Source of the DNA: Chlorokybus atmophyticus
Lineage: Eukaryota; Streptophyta; Chlorokybophyceae; Chlorokybales; Chlorokybaceae
Assembly: GCA_009103225.1 (NCBI GenBank)
Contig: RHPI01002533.1
Location: forward strand, 237,836-301,835
Direction of reading: 5' to 3'
DNA length: 64,000 nt
A model generated the notes under the pieces. It was not told where the DNA came from. It searched no databases and worked only from the letters and a program-made list of their open reading frames with translations. Positions 29,196-41,200 of this stretch are shown one piece after another (positions within the stretch are counted from its first letter, which is position 1; every line of letters starts with the position of its first letter). The position numbers and the translations under genes are program-made.

Positions 29196-32100
29196 GGTCG
29201 AACCATGTGCCTGAAGAAAAGAGAATCTCGGATGATATGTGTGTGACATGGGCAACACCCACAAACACAGTCATACAATCGTATGTGCATGTCACGACAT
29301 CCATCAAGCAACCAACACGGGTTACAAGGCTCAGAAAGTGTGGTGGCCGGCAAAGCACGCATGCTTGTTGTTACTGTTGGACTGTTATCTGGCATGCATG
29401 CACAGGATGGCACATGACGCGCCCTAGAAACATGCATAGCGCTTGGCTTACCAGTTTAATTAATCCAGCCTGGCAGCATACGCGGCGTGTACGATGGTTT
29501 CTCAAGCCAGTGCCCGCCGCCGCAGCTGCGGCTGCGAAACCCTACAGAAGTGCCAGCTGGCAGGGGGGGGCACACTGACGTGCCATGCTAAAGCAAGCGC
29601 CTCCGCCACACAAGTGCTTCACGTCTTGTACACGCAGCGCAATACAGCAACTGAACTCCAGCCTGCCGCAGCCAGCGCCTTGACCCCGTCAAACCACGAC
29701 TCCGCCGCCACCGCCGCCGCCACCGCCGCTGTGACGGCTGCAATGCCTCTCCGCACGTACGCACAGCTTACCAGCAGCAGCAGCAGCGTACCGAGTACAG
29801 GACCATCATAAGCACTGCGCATCAAGCATTGCCAGCTGGCGGTTCGGCCGTCATCATACCACCGCGCAAAGCATGCAACCATTGGCGTTCATCGGTGGTT
29901 CACGTTTGCTAGTTGTTCGTTTAATGGCGACGGATGCTTTGCAGGCAACCAACCACCAACATTGGACTTGCAATACAGTCTATGGAGGCTCACTTCGCGC
30001 TTTCACACGCATGCCGCACCAAACACAAATGTTTCTATGCTTTCTCATCTCATGCGGTCTGTGTGCTCCCAACCCTTCTGTGTATGCGCTTTACTAGCGA
30101 AAACCCGTTTTCATGTGCAAATGTGAGGTGGTTGATCATAAGAGGTGGGAGAAGAAAGGAGAAGGAGGGACTTGCCCTTGAAAATTATGTAATGACGCAT
30201 TTGTATGTCACGACTTGTAACACGATGGCCAGTACAAGCATGCATGATCAGAGCTTCAGTGCATGACTAACCACTAACTCAGCTGTCGTTACTGACTGGG
30301 TTTGCTGCTGCTAACTGAGCTAGTACATGCGTTGCTGTGCATAATTACCTTGCTGGACAACGGTAACCATATTAGCCTGTAGCCATGCCACACAAGACTC
30401 ACAACAGCTTTGGCGGGTCTTACCACGCGCAGCGTAAAACTACTACAACAGCATGGCCGGCCGCCATAGCCACAGCATTCGCACTGCAGAACAGCACTCC
30501 CCTCCGCCACACCTTCGCCCCCTTCCTGCTGCTATTGCTGTTGCTGTTGTTGTTGAGCGAGGAGGCAAGCAAGACTAGACCATGGCATATGTGCGCACAG
30601 GTGTGCTTGCACTTCTTTCCTTTCCTATCCCCTGCCCTGCTGCTGCTGCTAACCCCGCCCCAACCCACAGCATCCGCACTTAGTTACAGCACGCAATTTG
30701 TTTAGGCCCTGGCCCAAGTAATTGAAGTGCCCTTATTGTCTGAGCTGCTGGTGTGCTTGGGTGTGTGCTTGGATTGTACTTGCACCTTCGTGATTGAAAA
30801 GCCTATGCAATGTCACGCCTAAAAAGCAAGGCTTTATCCCTCTCAGCTTCTATTATCGCAGCTGAGACATGATGTTGCGACATATGACATCATGATTGTA
30901 TGGGAGTTCAACTGCTTAGGTGTGTGCAGTACCCAAGTGCTTTGCTCATACACTCAGACCTTCAGCTCATGAGCCTTGGGCATGATGAACTGTGCAAGGC
31001 AGTGATAATCAGCTGGCACAGAGCTGAGTAGTGTGAGCATGCGTATGTTCACAATGCAAGACACTGTCACACTGTGGCAAGCGTCATACACAGTACGGTG
31101 TACTGTACATGCTATTGTATACAGCAATATAGCGCCACATGTTGTGAGCGCTCGCATGCAGAGTTTAACAACTTATGCAAGTGTGTGACAAGTAGTGTGA
31201 TGTGTGGTTCTTATCATGCATGTACATTGGGTGTACATGCTTGTAAGCCAGTAAGTATGCACATGTGAAGTGCAGCTGCATGTCACATCAAGCATTAGCA
31301 ACGATGTGACATACATGGCATATGGCATGGTGTGACCTCACAGGGTGAGTCACATTAAGTGTCTAGCCTGTTGCCATGGCCGTTCAAGCACTGTGCAGTG
31401 CTTGACGTCAAGTGAATGGTCAGCACACGTCCCCGAAAGGCATATGTATGCTCCTTGAGGTAAACGTGTTTGCCCAATTGGGAAGGCAGCTAGAAGGGGA
31501 TCTAGACAGCTATGCTGTATCAGCCTGCCTGTGGACGGGCTTAAGGGCGTTAACACGCCAAGGTAAGGACAACTATTAGTTGTCCTTACCTTGGCGTGTT
31601 GTTGTGCACGTTAGGGATGACGGTGGCAATGTTGTGCATGCCTTGGCTGAGCGTTAGGTTCCAAGGTTCCACGACCTATTGGGTGTGGGGTATTAAGTAC
31701 CCGGTACCTAGTGTTACCGTTAAAGAAGCCTTCCCCCGCCCTATGCTACGTGGGTGCTTGTGTAAGAGGTGTGGGAGCTAAGTAGGAGCTGCCAAGTGAG
31801 CTTAACACCGTTGTGGACGCTTCAAGGTCATCTACAAGTTGCACCATGAAGCTCTCACGGTTTCAGATTCCAAGGGAGCATGTTCTTTAGCCTACCTTTG
31901 CCTACCGATGTGCACAGCTATGCACATCTCCCTGTCCGTTAAGGGAGCACTGTGCGTGTGATAATAAGCATGGTAGACATGTGTGTTTCCATTGTGTGCA
32001 GACTTGTGCACATGGTCATGTATGGTTCACGTGTGAAGTTCACATTATGAACGGTCCCATGCACATGCACGATGAGCATGAGTCATGTACTTATGCTTCA

Positions 32101-32822
32101 TAGCATGCGTTGAGAGTTGAAAAGACAGGGTACTGGTGGGCACAGTGTTACAACTTGTAGTTGCATTGATTTCTTCCTTCGAAACATTGTGCGGTGTGGT
32201 TTCATACGCACGTCATTGGCCGTGTGCCCTATTAATTATGAGGGTTGCAGCCATAGTCTAGCAGCAATGCCTGCAAATAGTGCACAATCGCCTGGGAATG
32301 TAACAATTTAATGTATCATCTTAATATTGACTTCCTTCATTTATACACCGGTCATCCCATTGATGCGCGCGCCAAAGTTACATGCACACTATGTTATGTA
32401 ATACATAAATTTATTTATATATGCTTAGATATTTACATGACTGCATGCATGTATACAAGATATATTTATACTGCATATTTATAATACATACTCGCAACTT
32501 CGTGCACGTCATGGTAATCCTTTTTATTGCACAGACAGCGCCTTACAGCTTAATGTGGATTGCACAGACAGCTCCTTACAGCCTAATTGACAGCCCGGCT
32601 GTCATTTAGCCGCCGACCATTTGCGGCTGTCCAGCTGTCGGTGCATTTTCCGACAGTCGAGGCGGCCTGTCAATAACTTCAAAGTTACGTTATATTTGTA
32701 ATACGGACCAGCAAAGTCACTGGTCCGTGCCGGTTTATGTATGGTTCGGGACGAATATGGTACGGTGCGCAAGCCGCAGGTCCGCAGACCCGTACCTGGT
32801 TCGCTATGAACCAGCGTGACTA
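29196..32822. other. Long non-coding stretch
   Basis: Overlapping short frames here have no recognisable families. Visible structure includes CCG-type low complexity near 29700-29750 and a perfect 23-bp hairpin at 31552-31600. There is a 9-bp hairpin at 31218-31240 and a palindrome-rich patch at 32580-32820 (for example ACGGACCAG...CTGGTCCGT near 32703). The A+T content rises from about 32.3 kb. It marks the transition from host genes to the mobile-element region. Confidence 0.5.
31552..31600. repeat. Perfect 23-bp inverted repeat, 3-nt loop
   Basis: Arms 31552-31574 and 31578-31600 (left arm begins AACACGCCAAGG) are exact reverse complements around ATT. With the 5005-5057 foldback it is the second 23-bp perfect-arm hairpin in the window. 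The arm sequences are unrelated. Confidence 0.85.
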
Positions 32823-32826
32823 ACTA

Positions 32827-33127
32827 CAGTCTACCCCCGTTATAAGAATAAACAATACAGTAACCATACAATACAATATATGACCATAATGATTGAATTT
32901 TATATAGTTATTCAAATATCAACAAGACAATCATGCCATTAACAAGGTATTCCCCTGTTACAAGACTGAGCCCATATTAATTTTCAAGCCTTCTCTTTGG
33001 TCTTATTACGTACAAGACTATCCACTAACCGAAGATTATTGCCTGTAAAACCATTGGTCTTTTAACAATCCATGATCTTAGCGGGGTTATTTCCTTAAAG
33101 CGAAGTCTTTAAACGGGGGTAGACTGT
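32827..33127. mobile_element. pogo/Tigger-like MITE with TA duplication
   Basis: The ends are CAGTCTACCCCCGTT and its exact reverse complement, flanked by TA at 32825-32826 and 33128-33129. The element is 301 bp with no coding capacity. CAG termini with a TA target duplication are typical of the Tc1/mariner-pogo superfamily. Its right subterminal half resembles, in reverse complement, the sequence that follows the same terminus at 33201. Confidence 0.82.
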
Positions 33128-33200
33128 AGTCCGTGCCGCACCATGTATGGTGCGACACGGACCATACGTGGTGCGCCCCAGCGCACCATGTACATGCGTA

Positions 33201-33401
33201 CAGTCTACCCCCGTTCAAAGACTTCGGTTTGAAAAAATAATCCCGCTACGATTGTAGAACATAAAAAGACCAATCGCTTTACAGGCAAATGTCTTCAATT
33301 AGCAATAGCATTGTACGTAATAAGACTAATGTTACCGCATGAAAAAACCAATCATCATAAGCTCTTATCGGAGTAGCAGTTCTGTGCGCAAGGGCACAAG
33401 C
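33201..33401. mobile_element. Left end of a second pogo/Tigger-like copy
   Basis: CAGTCTACCCCCGTT preceded by TA (33199-33200) begins a stretch similar to the MITE's terminal half. Shared pieces include CAAAGACTTCG and the later TTGTACGTAATAAGAC. No matching right terminus was found directly downstream. It may be the left terminus of the element that carried the transposase remnant at 34224, later split by the TRIM at 33402-33903. Confidence 0.6.
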
Positions 33402-33903
33402 TGTAACAATTGGGGCCCGACCACTAGGCTATGGTAGCAAAAGACACTACCATGAGTGAGGTCTGTCACAATTTATTTTCCAATTCGTGACATTCCTCCC
33501 CAATTTAACCCATCAGTTTCTCATAATCCGATAAGGCACTAGCCCACGTCGCCGCGTACGGCCGTACCACGATCGGTCTGCCTGCGACCTGTTGGATCCG
33601 GCCCAAGAACGGTCCTGATCGACTGAACGGCCATCCTCACCGCGCGACCTGCCATTGCAGCGCGACCGCTCACGCGGCCTTAGGTTGAACTGGCTCGGCG
33701 CGCAGGTCGTGATCCCGCGCCCAGCCTCGGGCAAGCCGCCCCAAATGTTTTTGCGTTGGATCTGCCTCAGTTCCCTACGGGAATTGAACCTGAGACATCA
33801 AGCTCCGTTACCATTGTAACAATTGGGGCCCGACCACTAGGCTATGGTAGCAAAAGACACTACCATGAGTGAGGTCTGTCACAACTTATCCCAATTCGTG
33901 ACA
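33402..33903 (-). mobile_element. TRIM (miniature LTR retrotransposon), complete
   Basis: Direct terminal repeats lie at 33402-33492 (91 bp) and 33815-33903 (89 bp), beginning TGTAAC and ending TGACA on the plus strand, so TG...CA. The 5-bp target duplication CAAGC is exact (33397-33401 and 33904-33908). On the minus strand the 5' repeat is followed by ATGGTAACGGAGC, 10 of 12 bases matching the classical iMet primer site TGGTATCAGAGC. The 3' repeat is preceded by the purine tract GGGGAGGAA. There is no coding capacity. Total length is 502 bp, as expected for terminal-repeat retrotransposons in miniature. Confidence 0.85.
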
Positions 33904-34223
33904 CAAGCAAGCACTTGTACTCTTGTGCCGTTGTGCCCATGCAAGTGCTCTTTGCCTTACGCTGCAAACCCACAGTTGCAGGACACACTGGTCGCCGTGG
34001 AGGAGCGGTAAGATGAGGCGGCGGCGCGAGGGGCGGCGGCGGCGGCGGCGGCAGCAAGTGGTTTAGTTAGTTTTAAATAGACGCCTTGGTGCAGGGGACG
34101 GCTATTTAGGCGCTGAAGGGCTTCTGCTGAGGTGTGTGCATTGTGTTCATGCGCGTGTGTGTTTGTGTATGGTTGAGACTGTTCGTGTGGATTAAGGACA
34201 ATTTATGCGTCTTGCAGGCTATC

Positions 34224-34992
34224 ATGTCCGCACCACAGCCAGTCAAGCGCACCAACATCACACTCAAGGACAAAAAACGCAATCTAAAATTGGATGATGA
34301 GTTGTGTGAGACCACAAACGTGAGGCAAGCGGACTTCATTGCTAGCATTAAAAGCAATTTGAAGTTGGATATTAAACAGAGTGCGTTGCCCAAGTTGTTA
34401 AACAACCGTAACATAGTGGACACTCTAGCCCAAGGTGGTAATTTTGCTTCGAGTACTAAGCATATGCGGCTTGCGGCACATCCGAAGTTGGAGGACGCCT
34501 TGTATGCATGCATTTACACAAGCACGGGCTCGCAACCTCACCGTCACAGACACCATATTGATAGAAAAGGGCCTAGACTTTGCTAGCAAGTTAAACATAG
34601 AAGATATTAATGCATCGCATGGTGGGTAGATCGGTTCAACAAATGTCATGGCATCTCCGCCAAAGCACTGCACAGTGAGGCTAATAATGCAGACGAAGAT
34701 GGAGTTGACATGGCTCGAGCTGACTTGCCCGAAATCCTCAAAGAGTACGGTGCTGCCAACACCCTCTACATGGACGAGAGCGGCGTTTTCTACCGTGCTC
34801 GTCCACGTTGCTCGTTGGTCGCTGAAAATGAAGATGCTAAGGGGGGGGAAGAAAGAGAAGGATAGATTTGCAGTGGCGTTGTGTGTGAATGCGGATGGCT
34901 CCGAGAAGTTTCCACTTCTTCTCATTGGCACATCCAAGCGCCCAAGGTCCTTTGGCAGCACATGGACTCCTATACGCATTGGTGTTGAGTAA
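34224..34992 (+). pseudogene. pogo/Tigger (CENP-B/DDE_1) transposase remnant
   Basis: Starting at the ATG at 34224, the N-terminal part resembles a CENP-B-type helix-turn-helix (RQADFIASIKSNLKLDI, HPKLEDALYA). The frame then shifts near 34510 to continue as ARARNLTVTDTILIEKGLDF. It shifts again near 34625 to WVDRFNKCHGIS and LYMDESGVFYRARP, the first catalytic-Asp region of DDE_1 transposases. A third shift at the G-run near 34840 leads to KEKDRFAVALCVNADGSEKF, also a Tigger hallmark. The rest of the DDE domain is missing after 34992. At least three frame breaks plus truncation indicate a dead copy. It belongs to the same superfamily as the nearby TA-flanked termini. Confidence 0.8.
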
Positions 34993-34999
34993 TACAACA

Positions 35000-35867
35000 A
35001 CAAGAAAGCTTAGATGAACGCGGAGGTAAGATGTTTGTAAGTGTTGTAGGGTTGAAGGGTTTATGTAATCACCGGTAATTTTGAGACCCCCGAATTTATG
35101 AAAATTCATGGCAAACGCACTGAAGATTCGTTTGATTTACCGTTTCAGCTTTTTATCGAGTGAATATTCAAGTGTTTGCATACATTCTGTGCGATCCCTG
35201 CCAAAACGAAATCGCGACATTCACATATAAATCGCGTGAATATCCACACGATAAATCAATGCCACCTTTCAAAACCCATATACCTCGTATATTCAGTTGA
35301 AATCGATTGAATGTTCAGGGGCATGCAATTGTGAATGGACACAGCATGTGCTCTACTAAATATTCAGCTATACATTGCCTGAACATTCATGAAGGGGCAT
35401 AAGCTTGTGGCTATAACAGACAGCTTAAACTCACCAAGTCCCAACTGCCTGTGAGTAATAGATTGATTTGCTTGTCACACATGTATATTCATAACCTTCA
35501 TCAGTTTCATGCCACAGATGTGAGTGAACATTCAACAACAATCTAAAACTACGCAATACGATTCACACTAAGTCCTTGCTTTGAGTGAATTTTCAACACC
35601 ATTCCAAAATCAAGCAATACGTTTTGCACTAACTCCTAGCTATGAGTGAATATTCAACCCCACACGAATAAACATATACTCTCATTTTGGCCAAGTCCCG
35701 AATGTGATTGAAAGCCAAGTAGACTGCACTGCTAATTCTAATATACAGTCTAGTATATGTCAAAGCCAGAGTTGCTCAGCAATTCTACACAGCTGGTTTG
35801 AGTTGATGGTGGGGGACAGCTCTGATATGGACTACAGCACTGCTATGCTACACACCACCTGCTACTA
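35000..35867. other. Non-coding, AT-rich, with degenerate repeats
   Basis: No gene seen. The palindromic decamer TGAATATTCA and variants (TGAACATTCA, TGAATTTTCA) recur at 35161, 35380, 35525, 35585 and 35646. The last three lie in roughly 60-bp tandem units. Confidence 0.55.
35521..35660. repeat. Degenerate ~60-bp tandem repeat with GAAYATTC palindrome
   Basis: Units starting near 35521, 35581 and 35641 share GAGTGAA...TTCAAC, then a CAATACG...CACTAA pattern. Spacing is about 60 bases and identity is moderate. Confidence 0.6.
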
Positions 35868-38127
35868 CTAGCTCAACTCATGTCTTTGCTGTGCTAACAT
35901 ACTGTCCATGAGTGTTCGCAATCGTCTTCTCAACCTGTCTACCATTTGAGGATGAAACCAACTCCTTTGCATCTGCACACAACCACACAGCAATACCATG
36001 TGGTTACCAAGCACGTGTCGGCCTACAGGACAGTGCCATTGAAGCACCTTCCACTTGTAAACATTGCAATGCACATGCATGAACTGTACCTGTTGAAATA
36101 TCCGTGCAATTGGGTCAATTGGACCAGCTTGTACCCCATCTATAAACTTGTCAAGATAAAGCATGACAAACAACCCGCACGCAACTCCATCCTTTTGCTG
36201 AGGGACCTGCACAAACATGTGTCAATGCTTGCAAACCAAATGCATGTGCATGCATCCAATCAGTGCTTGTGACAGAATGCATGCAAACTCATCACTAGTG
36301 CAATGCAACGTGTGCTACCTGTGGTACAAGAAGCTGTACGTTTTCGGGAGAGAAGCGTCGTTGTGAGTCACTTCCATGCTTTCTGCCCCACATGTAGTCA
36401 AGGTAAGCGCACATAGGTCCATCAACGTTGCGATGCAGGCCAAGGGAGTCGAAATGGACGAGTAAAGGCGGCGTGTCACTTCCAAGTTGGCCTCCAGGAT
36501 TGCACACAAGCAGCAGACTCCAGTGAGTCCTGTGTACACAATGAAAATAATTCCAGTTTGCAAATACAGCAGCAATTCAGCAAGATACTCTTGGCGCTTA
36601 TTCTCACCGCGTGTCAGGGTTACTCCGAGCAAGTCCTTGGCAAACGGATCACTCTCCCACCCGTCTATCTTGTGATTGCTCGTGTGCCAGTCATTTTGTC
36701 TATGGCAGCGCACGATCTTGGTGCAAAAATGCGGGTGGAACAGCTTCACCTGAATGCCATCTGCTCTGCCTAAGATTTCCTCTTCCTTGTATCTGCATGT
36801 GCATCCCACATACATATATGATACACAAATAACACAAACGCAACAAATCACATACCTGCAAAAGAAGCGGAGGATATGGTCATTGAGCTCTTGTCTGCCA
36901 TCCAGCAACCTCCTGTCCGTTTTAAGCACTGGCACCGCATCACGCGCACTTGCACTAGGGTAAATGAACAGTGGTTGCGGTGTTGACGGCTGCGGGTTGC
37001 TGACTGGATCGTCCAGCACCATGATATCATCATCGCTGCCCACGAGGTCCACAACTGCCGCAGACGTCGTGGGTTGCTGATTACAACCCTCTTCGTCTTC
37101 ATCGTCAACTTCCATCGTGACTGCCTCTGCAACCATAAATGGTTCAATTCGGCAAGAACCACAACGCAAATCAACAAGCTCAAGCACACAGCAGCTTACC
37201 ATCGTTAGCCTCATCCCCACTCTCTTCAATGTGTTGAACCCCACTCTGCACAGGTTGTGAAACCCTACCGCAACTGCCCGGCAGAGAACGACGAGCAAGG
37301 CTCTCCCTTGGGAGCTGCGCTGGAGCACCACCTTCTTCGTACGCAGCGCATCGCGAGCACGTAATCTCAACCATGCTACCCACAGCGTGCTGTCGACAGA
37401 GGCTGTTTGGACACGTCGCGCAGACTTGAAAAGCTGCTTCGCTGCAGTTCTTCACATGGCACCTGTGTTTTGGATCAGTACAAGTGATGATGGTTCTAAG
37501 AGTGAAGTTCCTCACAACAAGATGCCAAGCATTTGCTGCAATGAAGTCCACTTACTCATGCCTTGGGCACTCCCAATATTCATCCTCCACAGGTGGCATA
37601 GAGACACAGTGCGCGTGGTAGCTTTTCCAGCAACCTTCCACATCGCAGCCAGATATAGTGCCCCCATCCTTGCAAACAAAGCAGTAGTCTTCATGTTCCC
37701 GATGTTCCAACGCATCCAGCTCCAGTCTCGGTCTCATCCTGTGAACAAAGGTTCAGTGGCCAGGTCTACAGTCTCACAGTAGGGATATGAGGCATCACAA
37801 TCGCAAACAGTACCTTTTGTACTCAAAATGCCAGTCGCGGCGTGTGGTCCATGACACCTCGCTCGAGGCGCTATTGGTTTCGCTTTGGGCACCCTGCACC
37901 AAGTGCACAAGATAATTGTATGTGATGCCAAAACCTAGGATATATGAGGACATCCAGATTCTAATGGACAATGTTGTTAACTCTCCTCTTACCGGAGTGT
38001 CCCGGTGCATGCCTCGACGCATGAGACTGCGCCTGTCTTTAACAAGCGCTACTGTTACTTTGTTGTCATGGGGATCAATTCTCTCAAACCACTGGCCCTT
38101 GACCTGCCAGCAAGAAGGGATATTCAT
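35868..38127 (-). CDS. PHD-finger plus Ulp1-type (C48) cysteine protease, in CACTA-like block
   Basis: The gene reads leftward and ends at the TAG at 35868-35870. C-terminal exons 36319-36529, 36090-36206 and 35868-35972 encode a Ulp1 core: THWSLLLV (catalytic His), LLVHFDSLG (Asp) and VPQQKDGVACGLFVMLYLD (Gln and Cys). The triad is therefore complete. Exon(s) near 36840-37130 hold an acidic linker, then DAVPVLKTDRRLL and ELNDHILRFFCR, the LND-type start of Ulp1 domains. Upstream, 37552-37737 encodes a PHD finger (YCFVCKDGGTISGCD, SYHAHCV, WECPRH), followed near 37400-37480 by more Cys/His (HRCHVKNC, CATCPNSLCRQH). A conserved-looking N-terminal piece (QWFERIDPHDNKVTVALVKD) lies at about 38030-38110. 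Ulp1 enzymes process or remove SUMO-like modifiers; PHD fingers usually read histone tails. The first exon is not settled, and it could be joined to the upstream transposase gene. Confidence 0.72.
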
Positions 38128-38228
38128 CAGCCATTTTCATACTATAATTTCAATTTACTATCATCACACCAAGCACACGCCAAAACGATTGCAACACAGC
38201 CACTTACCAGGTTGCAATCAAGGTAGGT

Positions 38229-41200
38229 TTATTCTGCAAAGCGGGGCTTGTCTTTTCTTAGGATTGCAAATCCTCCACTGTGCTGGACTTGGTTGCTCAT
38301 GTACCACCTAGCTTTGAGCAGCTGGTGCTCCCGACCAGCTATCACCACAACATAAACAGATTGCACCCTGCCATACCAATGGATCTTCTTGGTTGGGTCA
38401 TCTGAGTCACGCCCAACGGTAAACACGCCACAGTCCATGGTGCGGAGTTTCTTCTCCATTTCCTCTGCTCTGAATTGACCGATGTCCTTGTAGCGTGCTT
38501 TGAAGTATCGCTTGGTGTACTTTGGAAAGATTGGACCGCTTAACAGCTCCATCTCGTGCTTTGTAAGCTCCCTAGCAGGTCCACGCCAGTGATGCAGCTC
38601 AGTCATATGCTCCATGTCCTTTGCCACAACATGTCCTTGTTTTTGAGCCCTTTCCCTTGCCATTCTGCGTTTGTTCACCTCCCGACTGAACTCTCTGTGT
38701 AGCAGCAACCCATAAATAAATCATACTGTCTGCGCGTTGGACATCACGTACAAAACAGCAACTCCCAAAGCAACTTACTCTTTTAACAGCCTGTATTCAT
38801 CGTCATTTTCAGCCAACCACCACTCGAGCTCCTGCCTTGTCTTACTATCTTTATCCCCAACCCCAATACGGTGTCTCCGTCCGCAGAGCACATAGTCGTC
38901 ATCATCTCGTTGCTTGCCCGATCGCAAACTGATGTTGGAGAAAAGTTGCTTCAAGGTGTCCATGTAAGTGTTCAGCATGAGATGGATAGAGTATATACGC
39001 AGATGCAACTGGCACTTGAACAAGGCAAACAATGTGGAAAGTTTGCACGTAACTCTCAGTGGGCTCATACAAAACTTGCCTTTTGCAGATGCTTGCTTCC
39101 ACATGCTGCCTTGCAAATATCATGCGCTTCACCCACTGCATAAAGCGTTCATGTGCCCACTCCCAGTGGTCACGCGTCGGACCAAGCCACATGCACTGCT
39201 CTGGTAGATGGCCAAGGAGGTGCAGCATCATTGTGAGAGAAGTTTGCGGGAAGAACAGCTCCACTTCAGACTGTGCCTCATGCACCAGCACCTGCAGCAA
39301 GTAATAAGCTATGCATGCTATAGAAGCTGGGCATGCAGAGTAAAGTGTTATTAAAGCCAACCTTCAATTCTTCGAGGTGTGACTGCTTTACTTCCAATGC
39401 AGTCAGCCGTTGATAGATGTCGCATAGTTTGAAGATGATTCTCTTCTGATCTTCTCTAATGTCGTGTGCAGAGCGCAGCACGTACTGAAAAACGACCGAC
39501 CATAAGTTGTGCTTGTCGTGCAATTTCATCGAGCCTGCATGCTCCATGTCAAAAGTTTCATGCATGGTAAATCATTGCTTTAGCGTAAACACAAAACATA
39601 TAACGGCTATCTCACCTAAATGCTTTGTGAAAGACCGCAGTTTCGAGCTGAAAGTGCTTGAAACCCTCACGCCGGAGAGCAATTGCTCAACCAGTCCTAC
39701 ATCTGTGATTGTCCATGGAGCCTGGGGTTTTACCTTGACTGCGACTTCCTTTCCATCCTTCATCTTCATCGCTGTCTGCAGCACATAGGTTCAAGTCCTT
39801 AGTTAAATCCAACTATGGCACATGTCAACGAGGCCGACTATATACGTACCTCTAGCCAGAGTTCAGGCATGCGGCCTTGCTGCTGCAGATCTTCTCGTGA
39901 TTCGATGCTGTCGCGCAAGCCAGCTAGAAGATTTGCAAAGTTGATTGCCAGGTTGGCAAAAATGTGCATAGGGCCAACCACATGACCTTTGACAGATTTT
40001 TGTAACGGTAGCCAATATGGAAGGTCGTGAAAACAGCTCAGTCCAAGGATGCCGGAGGTCTTTGATGGATGTCTCTTGGAGTGCAGTGGACGCTTGGTGT
40101 TGCGAGATGTCATAGCATACCTAATCACATGGCATCCATTGCTGACATACCTATGTTCTGCAACCGAATGCGCAATTAATTGAGATTGCTCACCTGTACA
40201 CGCTCTCTGCAGTCCGCATGGGTGGTGGAGGTCTGTCTTCTGGTTGCGGCCAACGCTCATCAACTCTGTAAGGATGGTCATCTAGTAGGTATTGGCGGTG
40301 GCCTTGATAGATCACCTTTTTGAGAAGTTCCACATGTTCTCCACTGCACTCGCACTTTGAACAGCCAAAGATGGCTCCATGCGCCATCTGCAAGGCAGCT
40401 TTTGCCAGAGCTGCGCAACCAACATGATGTACTTCAGTAGCCACAACCATGGTTGCAAGGATAGTCCGATATACAGATACAGTCAGACACTGATAACAGT
40501 AAGTGCAAACACTGCTGCTGCTTGCGTACCTGGGTAATCATGGATTACAATCTCCAGAATAGATCTGCAACGAAAAACTGCATCGCGGTGGCTGTCATAT
40601 ATGTCCATACCTACAACAAATGCTAGCAAATTACATGCCTCAGTCATGCGCATTTGTCAAGCATGACTGCAGTAATGGAAGCTGCTTATCCTAGCTGCGT
40701 TGAAACCATACCTTCCCAGAGATCTCCCAACTGGTCAATAATTGGCTTGAGATAAGCCTGAAGATTCTCTGGCTGTATGGGTCCAAGAATTACAGCAAGA
40801 AGAAATGTAGTGTCTGTCTTGTGCATCTTGGTAATGGGCAGGTTCAACACTGAGATTATGACAACCCAAAACTTATAGTTCCCTGCAACTCAACAAACCC
40901 TTTGCTGCCATTCGTACAGTTACACTGCAACGAGCATACAGAAAAAAAAATGCTCTTTTATACCTTTGTGCGGATCTTTGAACGGGTTCATCCCGTCGAT
41001 GAACATCGCTAGGCGCACATTGCGTGGTTCTTTGGCAAACCGGCTGTAGCGTTGTTCAGTGTCCTTGAACATTGGCGAGTCTGACAGCAGCAAGTACACC
41101 AAGGGCTTACGACCAACTGCCCCAGCCCCACAACACATTCAAACATGCATACAATCGCAAGGCTGGATACTGAGGTCTTACATACCGCCCCAGCACCTTG

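Noticed and set aside
33490-33890. tRNA-derived SINE, from A-box-like and B-box-like words.
   Set aside because: Terminal direct repeats, target duplication, primer site and purine tract fit a TRIM much better; the A-box-like word lies inside the terminal repeat.
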